Shown: positions 19,504 through 30,700, numbered from the stretch's first letter. The stretch: DNA of 53,633 nt from Nannochloropsis salina CCMP1776 (GCA_004565275.1 SDOX01000001.1:868196-921828), one strand, 5' to 3'. Notes: generated by a model from the sequence alone, not told the origin. Made by a program: numbers and translations.

Positions 19504-21917
19504 ATGCCTCTGCGATGTCTCTCGTCGCTTCTTACTCGTGGTCGTGCACCGACAGCTAATCTCACTCGTCACACTTTGTTGGTCCCGGCATGCGTCGCTC
19601 CTCGTTTTCCCTGGTGCTATCCTCTCCTCCTTCACCCCGCTCGTGCTGCCACCACCACGACTATCCCGTCTGTGTCTCATCCCCCCCAGGATGCCGTCGT
19701 ACCACAGGAACCACGTCGTTCTCACAAGATTGATTTCGGAAACACAAAAGTAGCTTACGCTTCCGTCTCGACCGGGGAGCTAGTGCGGGCCTATCTGGTT
19801 TTCAAAGCATGTTCATTTCGACCCCTGGTGACCCATGCTGATAAACTCCTTCAAATCTCCTACCGGCTCCTGGGTCAAGCCATCACCGAATCCATCGTCC
19901 GTAACACATTTTTCGCGCATTTTTGCGCAGGTGAGACCAGCCAGACCATCCGACCGCGCATCGAGGAGCTCCGGAAGGGGGGTGTGGCCGGTATCTTGGA
20001 TTATGCCGCAGAGGCCGACATCACGCAGATGATGACCTCCCCCCTGACCAAACCCAAGACCCACGCCTACAAAGAGGGCGAGATCGCTTGCCGTGTCTAC
20101 AGTTACGAAAGCGAACGGCAATGCGACGCGCACGTAGAGACATTTTTGGATTGCATCCATGCTGTGAAAGACGTGACGCCAGAGGGCTTTGCCGCTATCA
20201 AAATCACGGCTTTGGGGAACCCCCACCTGTTGGAGCGCATGTCCGTGTGCATCGAAGAGACGGACAGGCTGTTCAAGAAGATGGACCGGGAAGGGAAAGG
20301 ATGGATCACGCGCAAGGAGTTTTTGGACGGTTACGACCGTTTCTTCCGGTCAACGCCTGCCCCTCCATCGGAGACCTCACCGGCCCCTGCAGGGATCTGG
20401 GCCGTGAAGCCGGAGGAAATGGCCACCCAGCTTCTCAATCGTTTGGACCCGGAGAACACGGACCGAATAGACGTGATTGACTGGCGCATGGCGGTGAACA
20501 TCTCGGACATGCCCGCGTTGACCCACCAATGCCGGGAGACTGGCCCCTTGAAGAATGCGGCCCTGTCGGAGCAAGAGATGGAATTGATGCGGGCAATGCA
20601 GCTGCGTTTGGAGATGCTAGCAGGGCGGGCGGCTACCCTGGGGGTGCGTCTGATGATTGACGCGGAACAGAGTTATTTCCAACCCGCCATCGATTTCTTG
20701 ATTTTGGACGTGATGCAACGACACAACCGGGACGCCTTTGTCGTCTACACCACCATGCAATGCTACCTGAGGGATGCCACGGAGCGGTTGGAAATGGAAA
20801 TAGAGAGGGCGCGCCGGGGCGGTTTCTTGTTTGCGGCGAAACTGGTCCGGGGTGCGTACATGGTTTCGGAAAGGAAGCGGGCAGTGGAAAAGGTGAGGCT
20901 TGAAGGAGGGAGGGAGGACGGGCTTGGGATACGTGGCGTCGTGAGCTATGGATACAGGATCCTTGTCCTGCGTGGATCGCGTGGTAACCTGTGTAGGACA
21001 TTTTGATGGTATCCCCCCCCCCCGACGTCCTCATAATCGTGACACCAACGTCCCCCCCCCCTTCTCTTTTCCGCTTTATTTTGCACACACACACACACCA
21101 GGGGTATGAGTCTCCCATCCACGACACCATCGAGGCCACACACGCAACTTACGATGGCTGTGTATCCACGTTCTTGGAGCGGATGGCCGCCGGTGAGAAG
21201 CTTGAAGTGTTGGTAGCAACGCACAATCAGGTGAGGGCACTGCATCAGGAGGATGGAGTGGCTAGTCATCGAACCATCAGGAAAGTTTCTCCCGACCTGC
21301 GGTCTTTCCATGCCTGGCCCATATTTCAAGCCTCGTGGGGGAGTACTAGCCCGGATACGGGGAGAAGCGACCGCATTGTGCGAGCGCATACGTGCCTTGG
21401 AACTGAGTCCCGCTTTTACATTCCCTCTTTACTCATTCAGGCGAGCATCGAGAAAACTTTGACTGGGATGGATCGACTGGGTTTGCGGGGGGAGACCTCC
21501 GGCGTCTACTTTGGGCAATTGCTGGGCATGGCGGATCATCTGACATTGAGCTTAGGCAGCGCGGGGTACAAGGCCTACAAGTGTAAGTAATGCGGGGGGA
21601 AGGAGCGATGGAGAGTGTCGAGAAGGGGTCGAGGAGAGGGGCAGGAGAGGAGTAGGCAGCGAAGCTACGAGGTTGGGTCAAGAGGAGGGGCAAGAAAGGA
21701 TGAAAAATGGGAGTAAGACCGCACTGGGCTTCCTCTTCGTGTGACTCACCCTGTCAATGTTGTTCGCGTCACCACAGATGTACCTTACGGATTGGTGGGG
21801 CAAGTGCTTCCTTACCTAATCCGACGGGCCCAGGAAAATAGCGATGTTATGGGGGGGGTGAAGCATGAGCAAGGTCTGATTCGTGCCGAGCTTTGGCGTC
21901 GCATGTTTTCTGCATAA
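19504..21917 (+). CDS. PRODH: Mitochondrial proline dehydrogenase with EF-hands
   Basis: Four exons: 19504-20892, 21102-21230, 21441-21582 and 21778-21917, 599 aa in all; every junction keeps phase. The N-terminus is rich in R, S and L, like a mitochondrial presequence. The (beta-alpha)8 PRODH barrel shows LMIDAEQSYFQPAIDFL, TTMQCYLRDATERLE, AAKLVRGAYMVSERKRA (K446-Y452), LVATHNQ, YFGQLLGMAD and YVPYGLVGQVLPYLIRRA, matching human PRODH block by block. It oxidises proline to pyrroline-5-carboxylate with FAD, passing electrons to the respiratory chain at the inner mitochondrial membrane. Two 12-residue EF-hand loops sit between the N-terminal domain and the barrel: D261-E272 (DREGKGWITRKE) and D315-D326 (DPENTDRIDVID). 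This suggests calcium sensitivity, as inferred for animal PRODH. Confidence 0.95.
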
Positions 21918-22505
21918 AGGAACAAGAGAGGTGAAATCGGGGGGCGATGACGAGTGAAATTTGATGATCAAAATATCATGTCATGTAGAAGAAAGTGATG
22001 AAAACACCGGGGGGGGGGGGACCTGTTGAGGGGTGGGGTAGATAGACTGATGTGGTATCTCAAGACAAGTGGCTGGGATTGTGAAGGGCTGTTGGACAAA
22101 AAAAGTGAATATAAAATGATAAGGTTGTCATGTCTCTCGTGGCTTAGTTGCGTTGCTGCGTTGCTGGCGCAAGAACATGTTATTTTTGGGTGCGGCAAGA
22201 ATCAAGAGCTCGGAACGGTCTCTTCCGCGGGTAAGCGAGCGTCGCAGAGAAGCTCCTTGATGTCCAAACTTGCTGCAACTAGCAATTTACACCAGTGACC
22301 GCCTTGTGCAGCGTCGGGCTTCAATGCCCATGTTTGGAAGGAGTCATTGGTCGTTTAGTGGTAATTCTGTGAAGACATCCAATAGGATGGAGGGGAAGGC
22401 CTTACATCTTGGCTAAGACGAGCGACTTGAAGCCAGCGCCACGACCGTGTTGAAGCGTCACATAAACCTCAACTATTTCACATTTCAACGTCACAGCTCA
22501 CAATC
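21918..22505. other. Intergenic region with a G12 run
   Basis: Separates PRODH from the next plus-strand gene. It contains a 12-base G homopolymer at 22009-22020. No gene was recognised. Confidence 0.5.
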
Positions 22506-23627
22506 ATGCTTAATAGAGGAAATATTCTTCAGATAGCGTTCGTAGTGGTCTACTCTGCATGGATTGGCACGGCCTTTTACGTACCATCCCCTACGCCAAA
22601 TTGGTGGCTTGCTCCCAGACCGATGACAAGAGACAACCCCTCCGCGTGCAAGTCTGCTCACGTCATTCTGTGCGCGTCATATCAAGAGCAACTCGCACGG
22701 GCTAGGGCGGAAAAAGCTGCTCGACAGGCTGGAGGCGGTGCTGTCCCCCAGCCGCAGTATCAGCCACCCTCAGACGCGTATCGTGCCTCGTACCCCTCTC
22801 CGGCCAAGCAAGCCCAACAAGCCCAGACTGTTTCATACTCTCCACAGGAAGAACAGCAACGAAATCGACCACCACATTCGGGGAGTCCCTTGCCTCAGGA
22901 AACAAACGAAGCAGTCGCGACGTTGCTCAACCTGCTAGGGGAGCGTCTCGGCACGGGGCAGCCATTGGCACCGGAAAAAGTGCGGGTGTTCACCGCGGCA
23001 GCTGAGGCTGTGATTAAGGAGGCACGCGGCATTGGATACAGCGTGAATACACCGGTTGGACAGCAGCAGCAGGTTTATCAGTCACAAGCACAGACGTTTT
23101 ATTCACCACAGCAGCCGAGGCAGCCGGAACAACCCCAACCGCATCACCATCAAGACTACCCAAGACATCAATCCCAGGCCCCATCGTTCACGGCCAGCGG
23201 TTTCGAGCAAGACGAAAATATTCCTTGGGAAATGGGCTCGCGGACGTTGACGGGTCCGGCGCCTGGTTTTCGGGCAGCTTCGGCCTACCAGCCTGCGGGA
23301 GCGGGTGGTTTTGACGAAGAGGGGGATGACTTTGAGACTTACGGGCTGCCCCAACCTGTGACAAGGCAAAAGGAAAGTCCATTTATGGAAACGCTGAAAG
23401 GCACGCCGTTTTATGTGGACATTGCCGAGCAACCAGTGAGCTCGGACGAGTATCTGAGGATTATCCAGAGCCGAATTAAAGCGGCTCAAATGAAACGCCG
23501 GCAGGAGCAAGCTCATACGGGCATTGAGTCCGCAAATCATTACATGGATGAATTAAATCGTAAAAAACAAGAACGTTTGCGATTAGAGGCGGAGCAGGCT
23601 CGACAGTGGCAGGAAGGGGGTCAGTAA
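22506..23627 (+). CDS. Unknown glutamine-rich protein with a plastid-type signal
   Basis: A single frame of 373 aa, not recognised. Residues about 8-24 are a hydrophobic signal (ILQIAFVVVYSAWIGTAF) followed by YVPSP, a fit to the stramenopile plastid-import motif with F next to the cleavage site. A region rich in Q, P and S follows, then a short helical block (NEAVATLLNLLGERLG, FTAAAEAVIKEARGIGYSVN), a second Q/H-rich linker, and a C-terminal charged helix (YLRIIQSRIKAAQMKRRQEQ, LNRKKQERLRLEAEQARQW). This suggests a plastid-localised structural or adaptor protein. Even codon use and a clean ATG and stop support a real gene. Confidence 0.7.
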   Translation: MLNRGNILQIAFVVVYSAWIGTAFYVPSPTPNWWLAPRPMTRDNPSACKSAHVILCASYQEQLARARAEKAARQAGGGAVPQPQYQPPSDAYRASYPSPAKQAQQAQTVSYSPQEEQQRNRPPHSGSPLPQETNEAVATLLNLLGERLGTGQPLAPEKVRVFTAAAEAVIKEARGIGYSVNTPVGQQQQVYQSQAQTFYSPQQPRQPEQPQPHHHQDYPRHQSQAPSFTASGFEQDENIPWEMGSRTLTGPAPGFRAASAYQPAGAGGFDEEGDDFETYGLPQPVTRQKESPFMETLKGTPFYVDIAEQPVSSDEYLRIIQSRIKAAQMKRRQEQAHTGIESANHYMDELNRKKQERLRLEAEQARQWQEGGQ

Positions 23628-24288
23628 GAGTGTGGGGCGGATACCTGATTCGAAGATAACTGGCCTGGAATATAATCACGGGCGCATGTATCAAGAATTC
23701 ACCATCGTGAAAGAAACAATTTTAGAAGGTGCTACATCCTCATAAAGTGATAATTTTAAGTGATAATTTTGGACCGTAAATCTCTGTTGTCGATCCTTTT
23801 CCGCGATTACGATCGTCCACGGAAACATGAGAAACGGATACATATATGTTTTGCCTCTTAATCGAATTTTGATGCATTTATAAAGAAGTCAATTTCGTCC
23901 TAGACACAACTTCAAAACACATGGCGCCATGGACAATTTTTGTTGTCCGCCGAATCGTCATGGTCATGGCAAATTCACAAGTCTTTCCATTAGAACAGAC
24001 ATTTGAGAATTTGAATGTGCAACGGTTCGGAGAAGAGAAAACCTATGGAAACTGATATAATGGGAATGAGAAATTGTGTTCCAGGATCCATGCGGGTTTA
24101 CGGAATTTAAAATTTACTTGTGGGGCATGAGCTTTTTAGATGTTTTAGTGGATGTGTGGATTAACAAATTATTAAGCAAATTATTTGTCAGCGCTCCCGT
24201 CCGGTATAGTTAGCTTCAAGATCGTGTTTAAGACTAATACTTACTAACGATCCCTGCGCATGCATATCCGCATACATGTATTCTAGGG
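23628..24288. other. A/T-rich intergenic region
   Basis: About 660 bases, markedly richer in A/T than its surroundings. Apart from a small tandem duplication nothing is recognised. It probably carries the promoter of the next membrane-protein gene. Confidence 0.5.
23745..23770. repeat. 13-bp tandem duplication
   Basis: AAGTGATAATTTT occurs twice back to back in A/T-rich intergenic DNA. Confidence 0.9.
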
Positions 24289-25377
24289 ATGACAACAGCT
24301 AAGGATGAAGAATCCGTGCAGATGGAGAGCACTCCCCTGACGGCGCCGTCTTCCCCCCTTTCATATTCCTCCTCCCCCCTATCCTCCTCCTCCTCCTCCT
24401 CCTCCTCCGCATTATCCTCTCACCAAATAGGGGATAATGCTTCATATCAGTTGATAAATGTATCTGCTAGCTTTGAGGCTACTGAAATTCATCTCACATC
24501 TTCGTGTAATCGTTTGCATCAGTGCCTTAAATGCACATTGCAGAGTCGTTATTTTTACGCCAACGCCATCTACTGTATTTACTGCATGGGAATGCTTTGC
24601 ATAGATTTTATTGATTATGGGAAAAAAGAAAATGATAGGCTCTATAATATTTTCGGCATCATACATTTCATCAATGCTTGGATGTACTGGTACGCATGGG
24701 AAGGGGTAAGGTGGTCAGACCCGATAGTCTACCCTGAATACCTTAATGCTGTAGGGGCGGCTTTGTACCTTTGGTCTTCAACGTTATACCAACGAGAGCA
24801 AGGATCACATGATACAGCCACTTCCCACGTTCATGTGCTTGAGACATGTGCGGCATTTGTGGAACTCTTCGCGTGTGTTGGATGGGCCATTTCATGGCAT
24901 GCATCGTATGAAAGAGGTCCTGGACGTGGCTACACTTTGGAAGACCCAGACGTCTGGGCGTTGCTGACCATTTTTGCAGCTGCTGTGATCTATGTGATTT
25001 ACAATTTGCAGATAATCGCGCAACCTAGCTGGTATGGGACGGACTACCTGTACATTTGGGGGGATGTGTTCTACGCGATAAATGGAGCCTGGTACTTGAT
25101 TGCTGGGCTGAGGGACGATGGATGGTTCTGGTGGATGCCATTGGTTAGAAGCTTGAGGCTCCCAATCGCGAGCACACAAGTGACGTACGCCAGAACTCAG
25201 AGCAGGGTCATGGTACTCAACGTGGATGAAAATGCGGGCAGGGGAGGGGGGAAAGGAACGGATCCACCACTGCCAGTAAATTTGGGGGAGGAGAGTGAGG
25301 TCCAGAAAGCATTTTTCAGGACGGCCAGACTAGCCTTGATGCCTCGCGAAGAAAAGCTCGAGACATCGCTTGTATAA
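24289..25377 (+). CDS. Unknown multi-pass (about six-helix) membrane protein
   Basis: A single frame of 362 aa. A serine-rich N-terminus contains a poly-serine run from a TCC repeat near 24366-24417. Six hydrophobic segments follow: YFYANAIYCIYCMGMLCIDF, NIFGIIHFINAWMYWYAW, YLNAVGAALYLWSSTLY, VLETCAAFVELFACVGWAIS, LLTIFAAAVIYVIYNLQII and YLYIWGDVFYAINGAWYLIA. The segments are rich in aromatic residues, especially W and Y. The C-terminal tail is polar and charged. I recognise no transporter, channel or enzyme signature. Membrane location is a direct reading of the hydrophobicity; the function is unknown. Confidence 0.75.
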   Translation: MTTAKDEESVQMESTPLTAPSSPLSYSSSPLSSSSSSSSSALSSHQIGDNASYQLINVSASFEATEIHLTSSCNRLHQCLKCTLQSRYFYANAIYCIYCMGMLCIDFIDYGKKENDRLYNIFGIIHFINAWMYWYAWEGVRWSDPIVYPEYLNAVGAALYLWSSTLYQREQGSHDTATSHVHVLETCAAFVELFACVGWAISWHASYERGPGRGYTLEDPDVWALLTIFAAAVIYVIYNLQIIAQPSWYGTDYLYIWGDVFYAINGAWYLIAGLRDDGWFWWMPLVRSLRLPIASTQVTYARTQSRVMVLNVDENAGRGGGKGTDPPLPVNLGEESEVQKAFFRTARLALMPREEKLETSLV

Positions 25378-25989
25378 GAGAGTAATATTTAGATGATTCA
25401 GGTATTCATTATGAGGATCGGCTGAGGGTTGTGAGAGGAAAAACATGGTTTCACTTTGTCCTTGTATATATGCAACGACGGTCCCCTGCTCGTTGTACAC
25501 CTGTGAGGGTTTACAGCGTCTTACGCATCGGGGCCTTGAAGGCTTGGATTGCTGAGGAATATGACGAATTGAAGAGGGTTAATGAGTTGTTCCCAGATGC
25601 TTTATATGAATGGATGCCACATGAATGAACGATCACAAAAGACATGATACCAAGTGCAGCAAGCACGTTTATTATCTACCGCACCGAAGCGTCCATTCCT
25701 TTGAACTTGCCTTTCTCGGGGAATCTGATGCCCGCTAGCATTGCGTTCCCTCCGCGGTCTTCTTTAAAATCCAACTACCCTTCTCCAACAGCCACATCCC
25801 TTGCCAATCACAAGTTTCGTGCACTCCTTCTTTTGGGCCCGTTGGCGCCTGGCATGGGCCTCCTGCGCATCGAGGTCTTCCCCATGCCACACAACCCTTC
25901 CCTGTGACGCTCCCTCTCTTTGTCCGTCCCTCCCCTACCAGGCACGCACGTTCAATTGTTCTTACTATGGCGAAGCCGGTATCTTTGAC
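25378..25989. other. 3' region between the membrane protein and allantoicase
   Basis: Contains the small frame 25431-25628 (separate entry) and otherwise nothing recognised. Confidence 0.45.
25431..25628 (+). CDS. Possible small protein or orphan 3' exon
   Basis: A 65-aa frame whose last 35 residues (ALKAWIAEEYDELKRVNELF, then PDALYEWMPHE) look like ordinary soluble protein. A pyrimidine-poor but possible acceptor (GTTTACAG) precedes that stretch near 25515, so it may be a terminal exon rather than a free-standing gene. No family was recognised. Confidence 0.25.
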   Translation: MRGKTWFHFVLVYMQRRSPARCTPVRVYSVLRIGALKAWIAEEYDELKRVNELFPDALYEWMPHE

Positions 25990-27204
25990 TCATACTTCCA
26001 CTTTGGTCCCTCGGGCGCGCACTCTTGAGATCCCTCCATCGGGATATATTGTCAGTTTTAAGTGCGTCACCGCCCCCCCCGCTTCCGCCCGTCCTCCCTC
26101 GGCCCCCACATCAAAGTAGGCCTGTCGATCTGCTCCCAACTTTGTTCGAGGCAGCAACATGCGCCAAGGCACTTCCCCTCGCTCTTGCGCCTTGTGCACG
26201 TCCTCATTCGACACGTCGAGGGGCAACTCGACTGCCTCCACCTGACAGCTTTCGGGGTAATTCCCCTTGAACCAACACGTGTCGATTTCAAGCTCTCGGA
26301 CCTTTCCACGCGTTCCCAAGCGTAAAACGGCCCAATCACTTCCGGGTACCTTGATAAGTCCTCCTTCGTCAGGCTCGAGCACGGGAGGCCGGGTCAACTT
26401 CCGAGCGGTCTCCCAACCGTCCCCCATGTTGATCCCACGCCCCGGGTTGATCAAGTTTCGAGGGTGGCCATAGTGTTTGTCACTGCATCCGATGGCCTTT
26501 CCGCCATTCTCAACGGCTGCCAGATCCACAACCTGGGTGGCCGGGACCAAATGCCAGGCTCGGGCGACGATTCCGTACACACGCAGACGCGCGATGCCGC
26601 CGTCGGGAAACATGTTCAGGCGCAGGTGGGTGAAGCGCTCTGTGGCTTCAATGGCAAAATAGTTGTGGCACGTATCTTTGTAACCGGCACCCAAGAGAGT
26701 GAAGGGTAAAATGGTTTCCCAACTATCCGAATGGACGCTCGCCGCTAAGGTCATCTCCTCCTCAGAGGCCTTGCTGCCTATTTTATCTCCACCTGGAGCC
26801 TCAGTGCGTGCTGCAGCCAGTTTTTGAAGGGCAATGGGTTCGTTGTCATCAATGTATGAGGCAGCTTGGATAGAGCAGCGAGGTGCGTAGTTGCCTGTGA
26901 AGAAGGAGGTGTCCACACCCACGCCCAAAATGCGACCGGGGAAAGCCAATTTGATAATACACCAATCGTGACCTGCTGTGCGTTTTCGCCGTGTCTCCCA
27001 CCCATCCATCCATTTTCCGTAGGCTGTGAATTTATCTGGGATAAAAATCGGTTCCTCGTGATTGAGTAAATTCTCTGCGGCAGCAAACCAATCGTCTGTT
27101 GCAAAGCATATTCTGCCACCAAAACGACTTAAAGCCAGGTCCGTTTCTTCGACAAAATCGGGCAGGGCAGTCGTATGACACTGTTGCATGGGGCGATCAG
27201 CCAT
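25990..27204 (-). CDS. ALLC: Allantoicase (allantoate amidinohydrolase, ureidoglycolate-forming)
   Basis: An intronless frame. I prefer the ATG at 27204 (MADRPMQQCH), giving 404 aa; an in-frame upstream ATG at 27321 would add 39 residues. Two tandem allantoicase domains are clear. The first has GGRICFATDDWFAAAENLL, YGKWMDGWETRRKR, GVGVDTSFFTGNYAP and FPDGGIARLRVYG. The second has GKAIGCSDKHYGHPRNLI, NMGDGWETARKLTRP, EIDTCWFKGNYPESC and YPDGGISRVRARG. The enzyme hydrolyses allantoate to ureidoglycolate and urea, a late step in purine-ring degradation, and so lets the cell use purine nitrogen. No targeting signal is obvious on the shorter form. The gene is head to head with the PPR gene. Confidence 0.93.
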   Translation of the reverse strand: MADRPMQQCHTTALPDFVEETDLALSRFGGRICFATDDWFAAAENLLNHEEPIFIPDKFTAYGKWMDGWETRRKRTAGHDWCIIKLAFPGRILGVGVDTSFFTGNYAPRCSIQAASYIDDNEPIALQKLAAARTEAPGGDKIGSKASEEEMTLAASVHSDSWETILPFTLLGAGYKDTCHNYFAIEATERFTHLRLNMFPDGGIARLRVYGIVARAWHLVPATQVVDLAAVENGGKAIGCSDKHYGHPRNLINPGRGINMGDGWETARKLTRPPVLEPDEGGLIKVPGSDWAVLRLGTRGKVRELEIDTCWFKGNYPESCQVEAVELPLDVSNEDVHKAQERGEVPWRMLLPRTKLGADRQAYFDVGAEGGRAEAGGAVTHLKLTIYPDGGISRVRARGTKVEV

Positions 27205-27793
27205 TGAGATCCACGACTTGCGAGGATGGATTTTCCTAAGGAAAGGTTGCGTGCAGTACAGCTCCTGCGTGGGACTAGGGGAGGTTATTGAAGCCCATTT
27301 GATGATATTGGCAAAGCACATTCACGGAGTTGATACAGAAGTACAGGCCTTTACCCTACCAAACGACAACAACACATAATATCAGCCTTGAGAAGGGTAT
27401 GAGGTCCTGTCGGCGTACACGGTATTATTTATAAGACCTGTTGAAAAACGGACATGTCGCCCCGGGCTTGAACACGTAGAAACGAGATTTATAGGGGAAA
27501 TGCGAGATACCCCCAAAAAAAATACTCCTTCCCTGGAAACGCACGTGTATGTTTGAGGCCTCCGCTTGCTGGGCAGATTATCCTCGTCGTAGAGATAGCA
27601 TTTCATGACCGCACATGTGCGTCGCGCGGACAGCTAGCCTGTTTTTTGGCACCGCACATTATCTGGCGGTGGGGGCGATTTCACTTGTTTGCCTCGCTTA
27701 CTCGTGGAAAGCATGCGACTGGCCTTTCCTGATACATTTTGGCTCACAGTAGATGTTTCCAACGAATTTTGAACCGCGTACACAGGGATTAGC
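27205..27793. other. Divergent promoter region, allantoicase to PPR gene
   Basis: About 590 bases. Short frames only. A possible start of the PPR transcript in another frame (27753) is not supported by similarity. Confidence 0.45.
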
Positions 27794-30700
27794 ATGCTCA
27801 GATGTTTACAGAGGCAGCATCGAACTTTTTTTGTGGCCCGACGGGTACAACAACCATTTGTTGCGCCTCCTCCCTCCAGCCTCCGTGCCCGGCAAATACG
27901 TCCCCAGGTCCTCAAGTTGTCCTCGTTGTGGACCAAAGCCACGGCAGAGCTCAAATTGCGACGTCTTGACACCCGGGCGCATGAGGATTTGCAACGCCTG
28001 TTGCATGAAGGACAGATGGAAAACGCCATGGTGTCTCTTTTGTCTTTGCGTAAGCAAGGCTTCTACCCTGCCCCGGCCTTGGTCGATCATTTCACAAGGT
28101 TGTGTGTGCGCTCGAACCGTCGTGAGGTGGCGTGGGGCTTGTTACGGCAGGAGGGGATCCCAGCGCACCTGTCCACCTACAAAGAATTGTTAGCCTCCTA
28201 TGTCGTGCCCCTGGAAGACTCGCCCAGCAAAGCTTTCTCTGGAGAGCCCTTCGAGCAGGGCAAGGAGCGACTGCTGCCGCCGTCACCGCCGCAATCCTCT
28301 CAAGCTCTCCGCCTTTTCGAGGAGATGCAGGTGTTGCATCATGTCTCCCCCGACGCGGCTTGTTACTTGCTCGTCCTTCACGGTTGTGCCGAGGCAGGGG
28401 AGTGGCGCGAGGCTTGGCGTCTGCGGACGGATTTGTTGGCCCGGTCGGCGAATAGCGCCCTTGGAGAGGAAAGGGAGCTCTCTGGGGCGAGTGAGGCCTC
28501 TGCAGAAACACGCGATGCGGGCAGGAGGAGCCTGCCTCCTGTCCTGTACGCCCTGGGCCGTGACGGCCAGATACCCAAGGCGCTCGCCCTCCTGCAAAGC
28601 GAAGCAGAGGCGGAGCATGTCGATGCCAACGCCGTCGCCGCCCTTTTGGAAGGTGTCATGGCCCGGAGTGAAGGCATGGGGGAGGCCTTGGAGGTGGCGA
28701 GGAGCCTGGAGGGGTCGGGGGGGGGGGCTGGCAGGGGAGGGGGCCTCGCGCGGGGTAGGGGAGGGAAAGGTAAGGTCTTGGGGGAAGGACATGCTCCTGG
28801 CCCTTCTCCGATCCTGCAGGCAAGTGGGTCTGTGGGAGGACGCGGGCAGCCTCCTCTCTGATCCCGCCTTCCGCCTCGCCCCTCCCCCCGGCCCTCCCGC
28901 CCTCCCTTACACCTTGGCCGTCGGTGCCTGTGCGCAAGCCTCGCCTCCGCAGCCCGGAGCAGCTCAGGATCTCGTCGAATCCATGGGCCCGGTTCCCGAC
29001 GCCAACACGTACCTGGAGCTTCTTCGCGCCTTCTGGAAGGCCGGGCGAGGCCTGGAGGGGGTTTCCTTTCTCCTCGAGCCCGCCCGCCTAGGCCGGACCG
29101 ACTTGGCGATGGACGCCCCCTCCTTCCCTACCTACCTCCCCCCCGCCTTCCCCCGAGACCTTCGGTCCTACCATGGTGCCATGCACGTCTCCCTCTTGCT
29201 CAAAGAGTACGCCACCGTCCTGCGTCTGTGGGCGGCGTGTGTGGCGCGGGGATTGACCCCGAATGCGATCACCCGCGACTACGTGATACAGGCATGCCTG
29301 AGCAGTGGCAGGTGGAAAGACGCATTGCGGGCCGTGGAAGAAAGCGATATCGGGCGAAAGGAAGGGCGGGTGGGAGCAAGGCAAAAAGGGTGGGTGGTGG
29401 AGGAAGGGAAGGCGGCAGGGACGGAGGGCGGGAGGGAGGGAGGGAAGGAGGAAGGGTTGGCGGGATGGAGAGAGGGCTTGAGAGACCAGGAATGGCAAGA
29501 GTTTCGTCCTGGGCGTGGCCCCAGCCTACTTCGGGAGCTCTATCTCGTCGCTCTGACGGCTTTTGAACGCGACAAGGACTGGTCGCAAGTCCATCGGACC
29601 CTGCAGGCTCTGGCTCGGCACGGGGAGGGGGAGGGCGGGGGGGAGGGCACGCCGGGATTCAATGGGGTGGCAGGCGGGCGCCTCGCCCGCCTTTGCAACC
29701 GTGCCGTGACATCCGCAGCACGGGACAATCGATGGGAGGCCGCCGTGGCCATCCACGGCGTCATGCAAGGACCAGGGCTGCGTGTGGACCCGGACGTGAT
29801 CACTTACAACGCGGTGATGCGGGCGCTCTCGGAGACGGACCGACACGAGGCGGCCTTGGACTTGTTGGACGAGATGGTGGAGCGGCATGGCCTTGCCCCA
29901 GACTCCGTGTCCTTCACCACCCTGATTCAAGCCTGCGGGCGGGCGGGCGAATGGCGGCGGGCGTTGGCCTTGCTCCATGCAATGGAGGGGGCACGGGGGG
30001 GGGAAGGGCGCGGCCAGGGGGAAGACGGGGCGGAGGCAGGGGCGTGGGGGGAAGGGATGAGTGAGCAGGCAGTGCTGGCGGCCGTGGAGGCCTGTGCGGA
30101 GAACGGAGAGGTGGAGGAAGGGTTGCAGTTGTGCCAAGAAATTTTGGTGCGACGCCTGGGGCCCGACCGAGCGAGGGAAGAGAGGACGCAGGACGCGCTG
30201 GTGAGCGCCGTGATTTTCAGCACCATGATCACCTTGGCGTGTCGAAGCGGCGCCCTGCCTCGAGTCCTGGGCCTGTTGGAGACGCTCCGGGAGCAGGGAA
30301 TCGCGCCGGACCTCGCCACCTACACCCGTGCCATCAAATCCCTGGGCCGGGAAGGCTACCCGGAGGAGGCCTTCACGCTCTTCACAAGCCTGCGCCAGGA
30401 TCCCAGTGTGACGCTGGATGCGGCCACGTACCAAGCCGCCTTGGACGTATGCACGCGAGGGGCAGGAACGGGGGGCGAAAGCGCGGAGCGGGCGTTGAGC
30501 GTGCTGGAGGGCCTGGAGAAGGACGGGTGGGTCCCCGACGCGATTGCCTACCAGTCGGTCTTACAGACCTTGAGCCAGGCGGGGCGGTGGCAGGAGGCGG
30601 TGGGGCTCTTGAGGGCGATGGAAGGGACGGAGAGAGGGTGGGGGGGCACGGAGATCGCGTACACGAGCGTGGTCAATGCCTGCGCCGGAGCCGATCAGTT

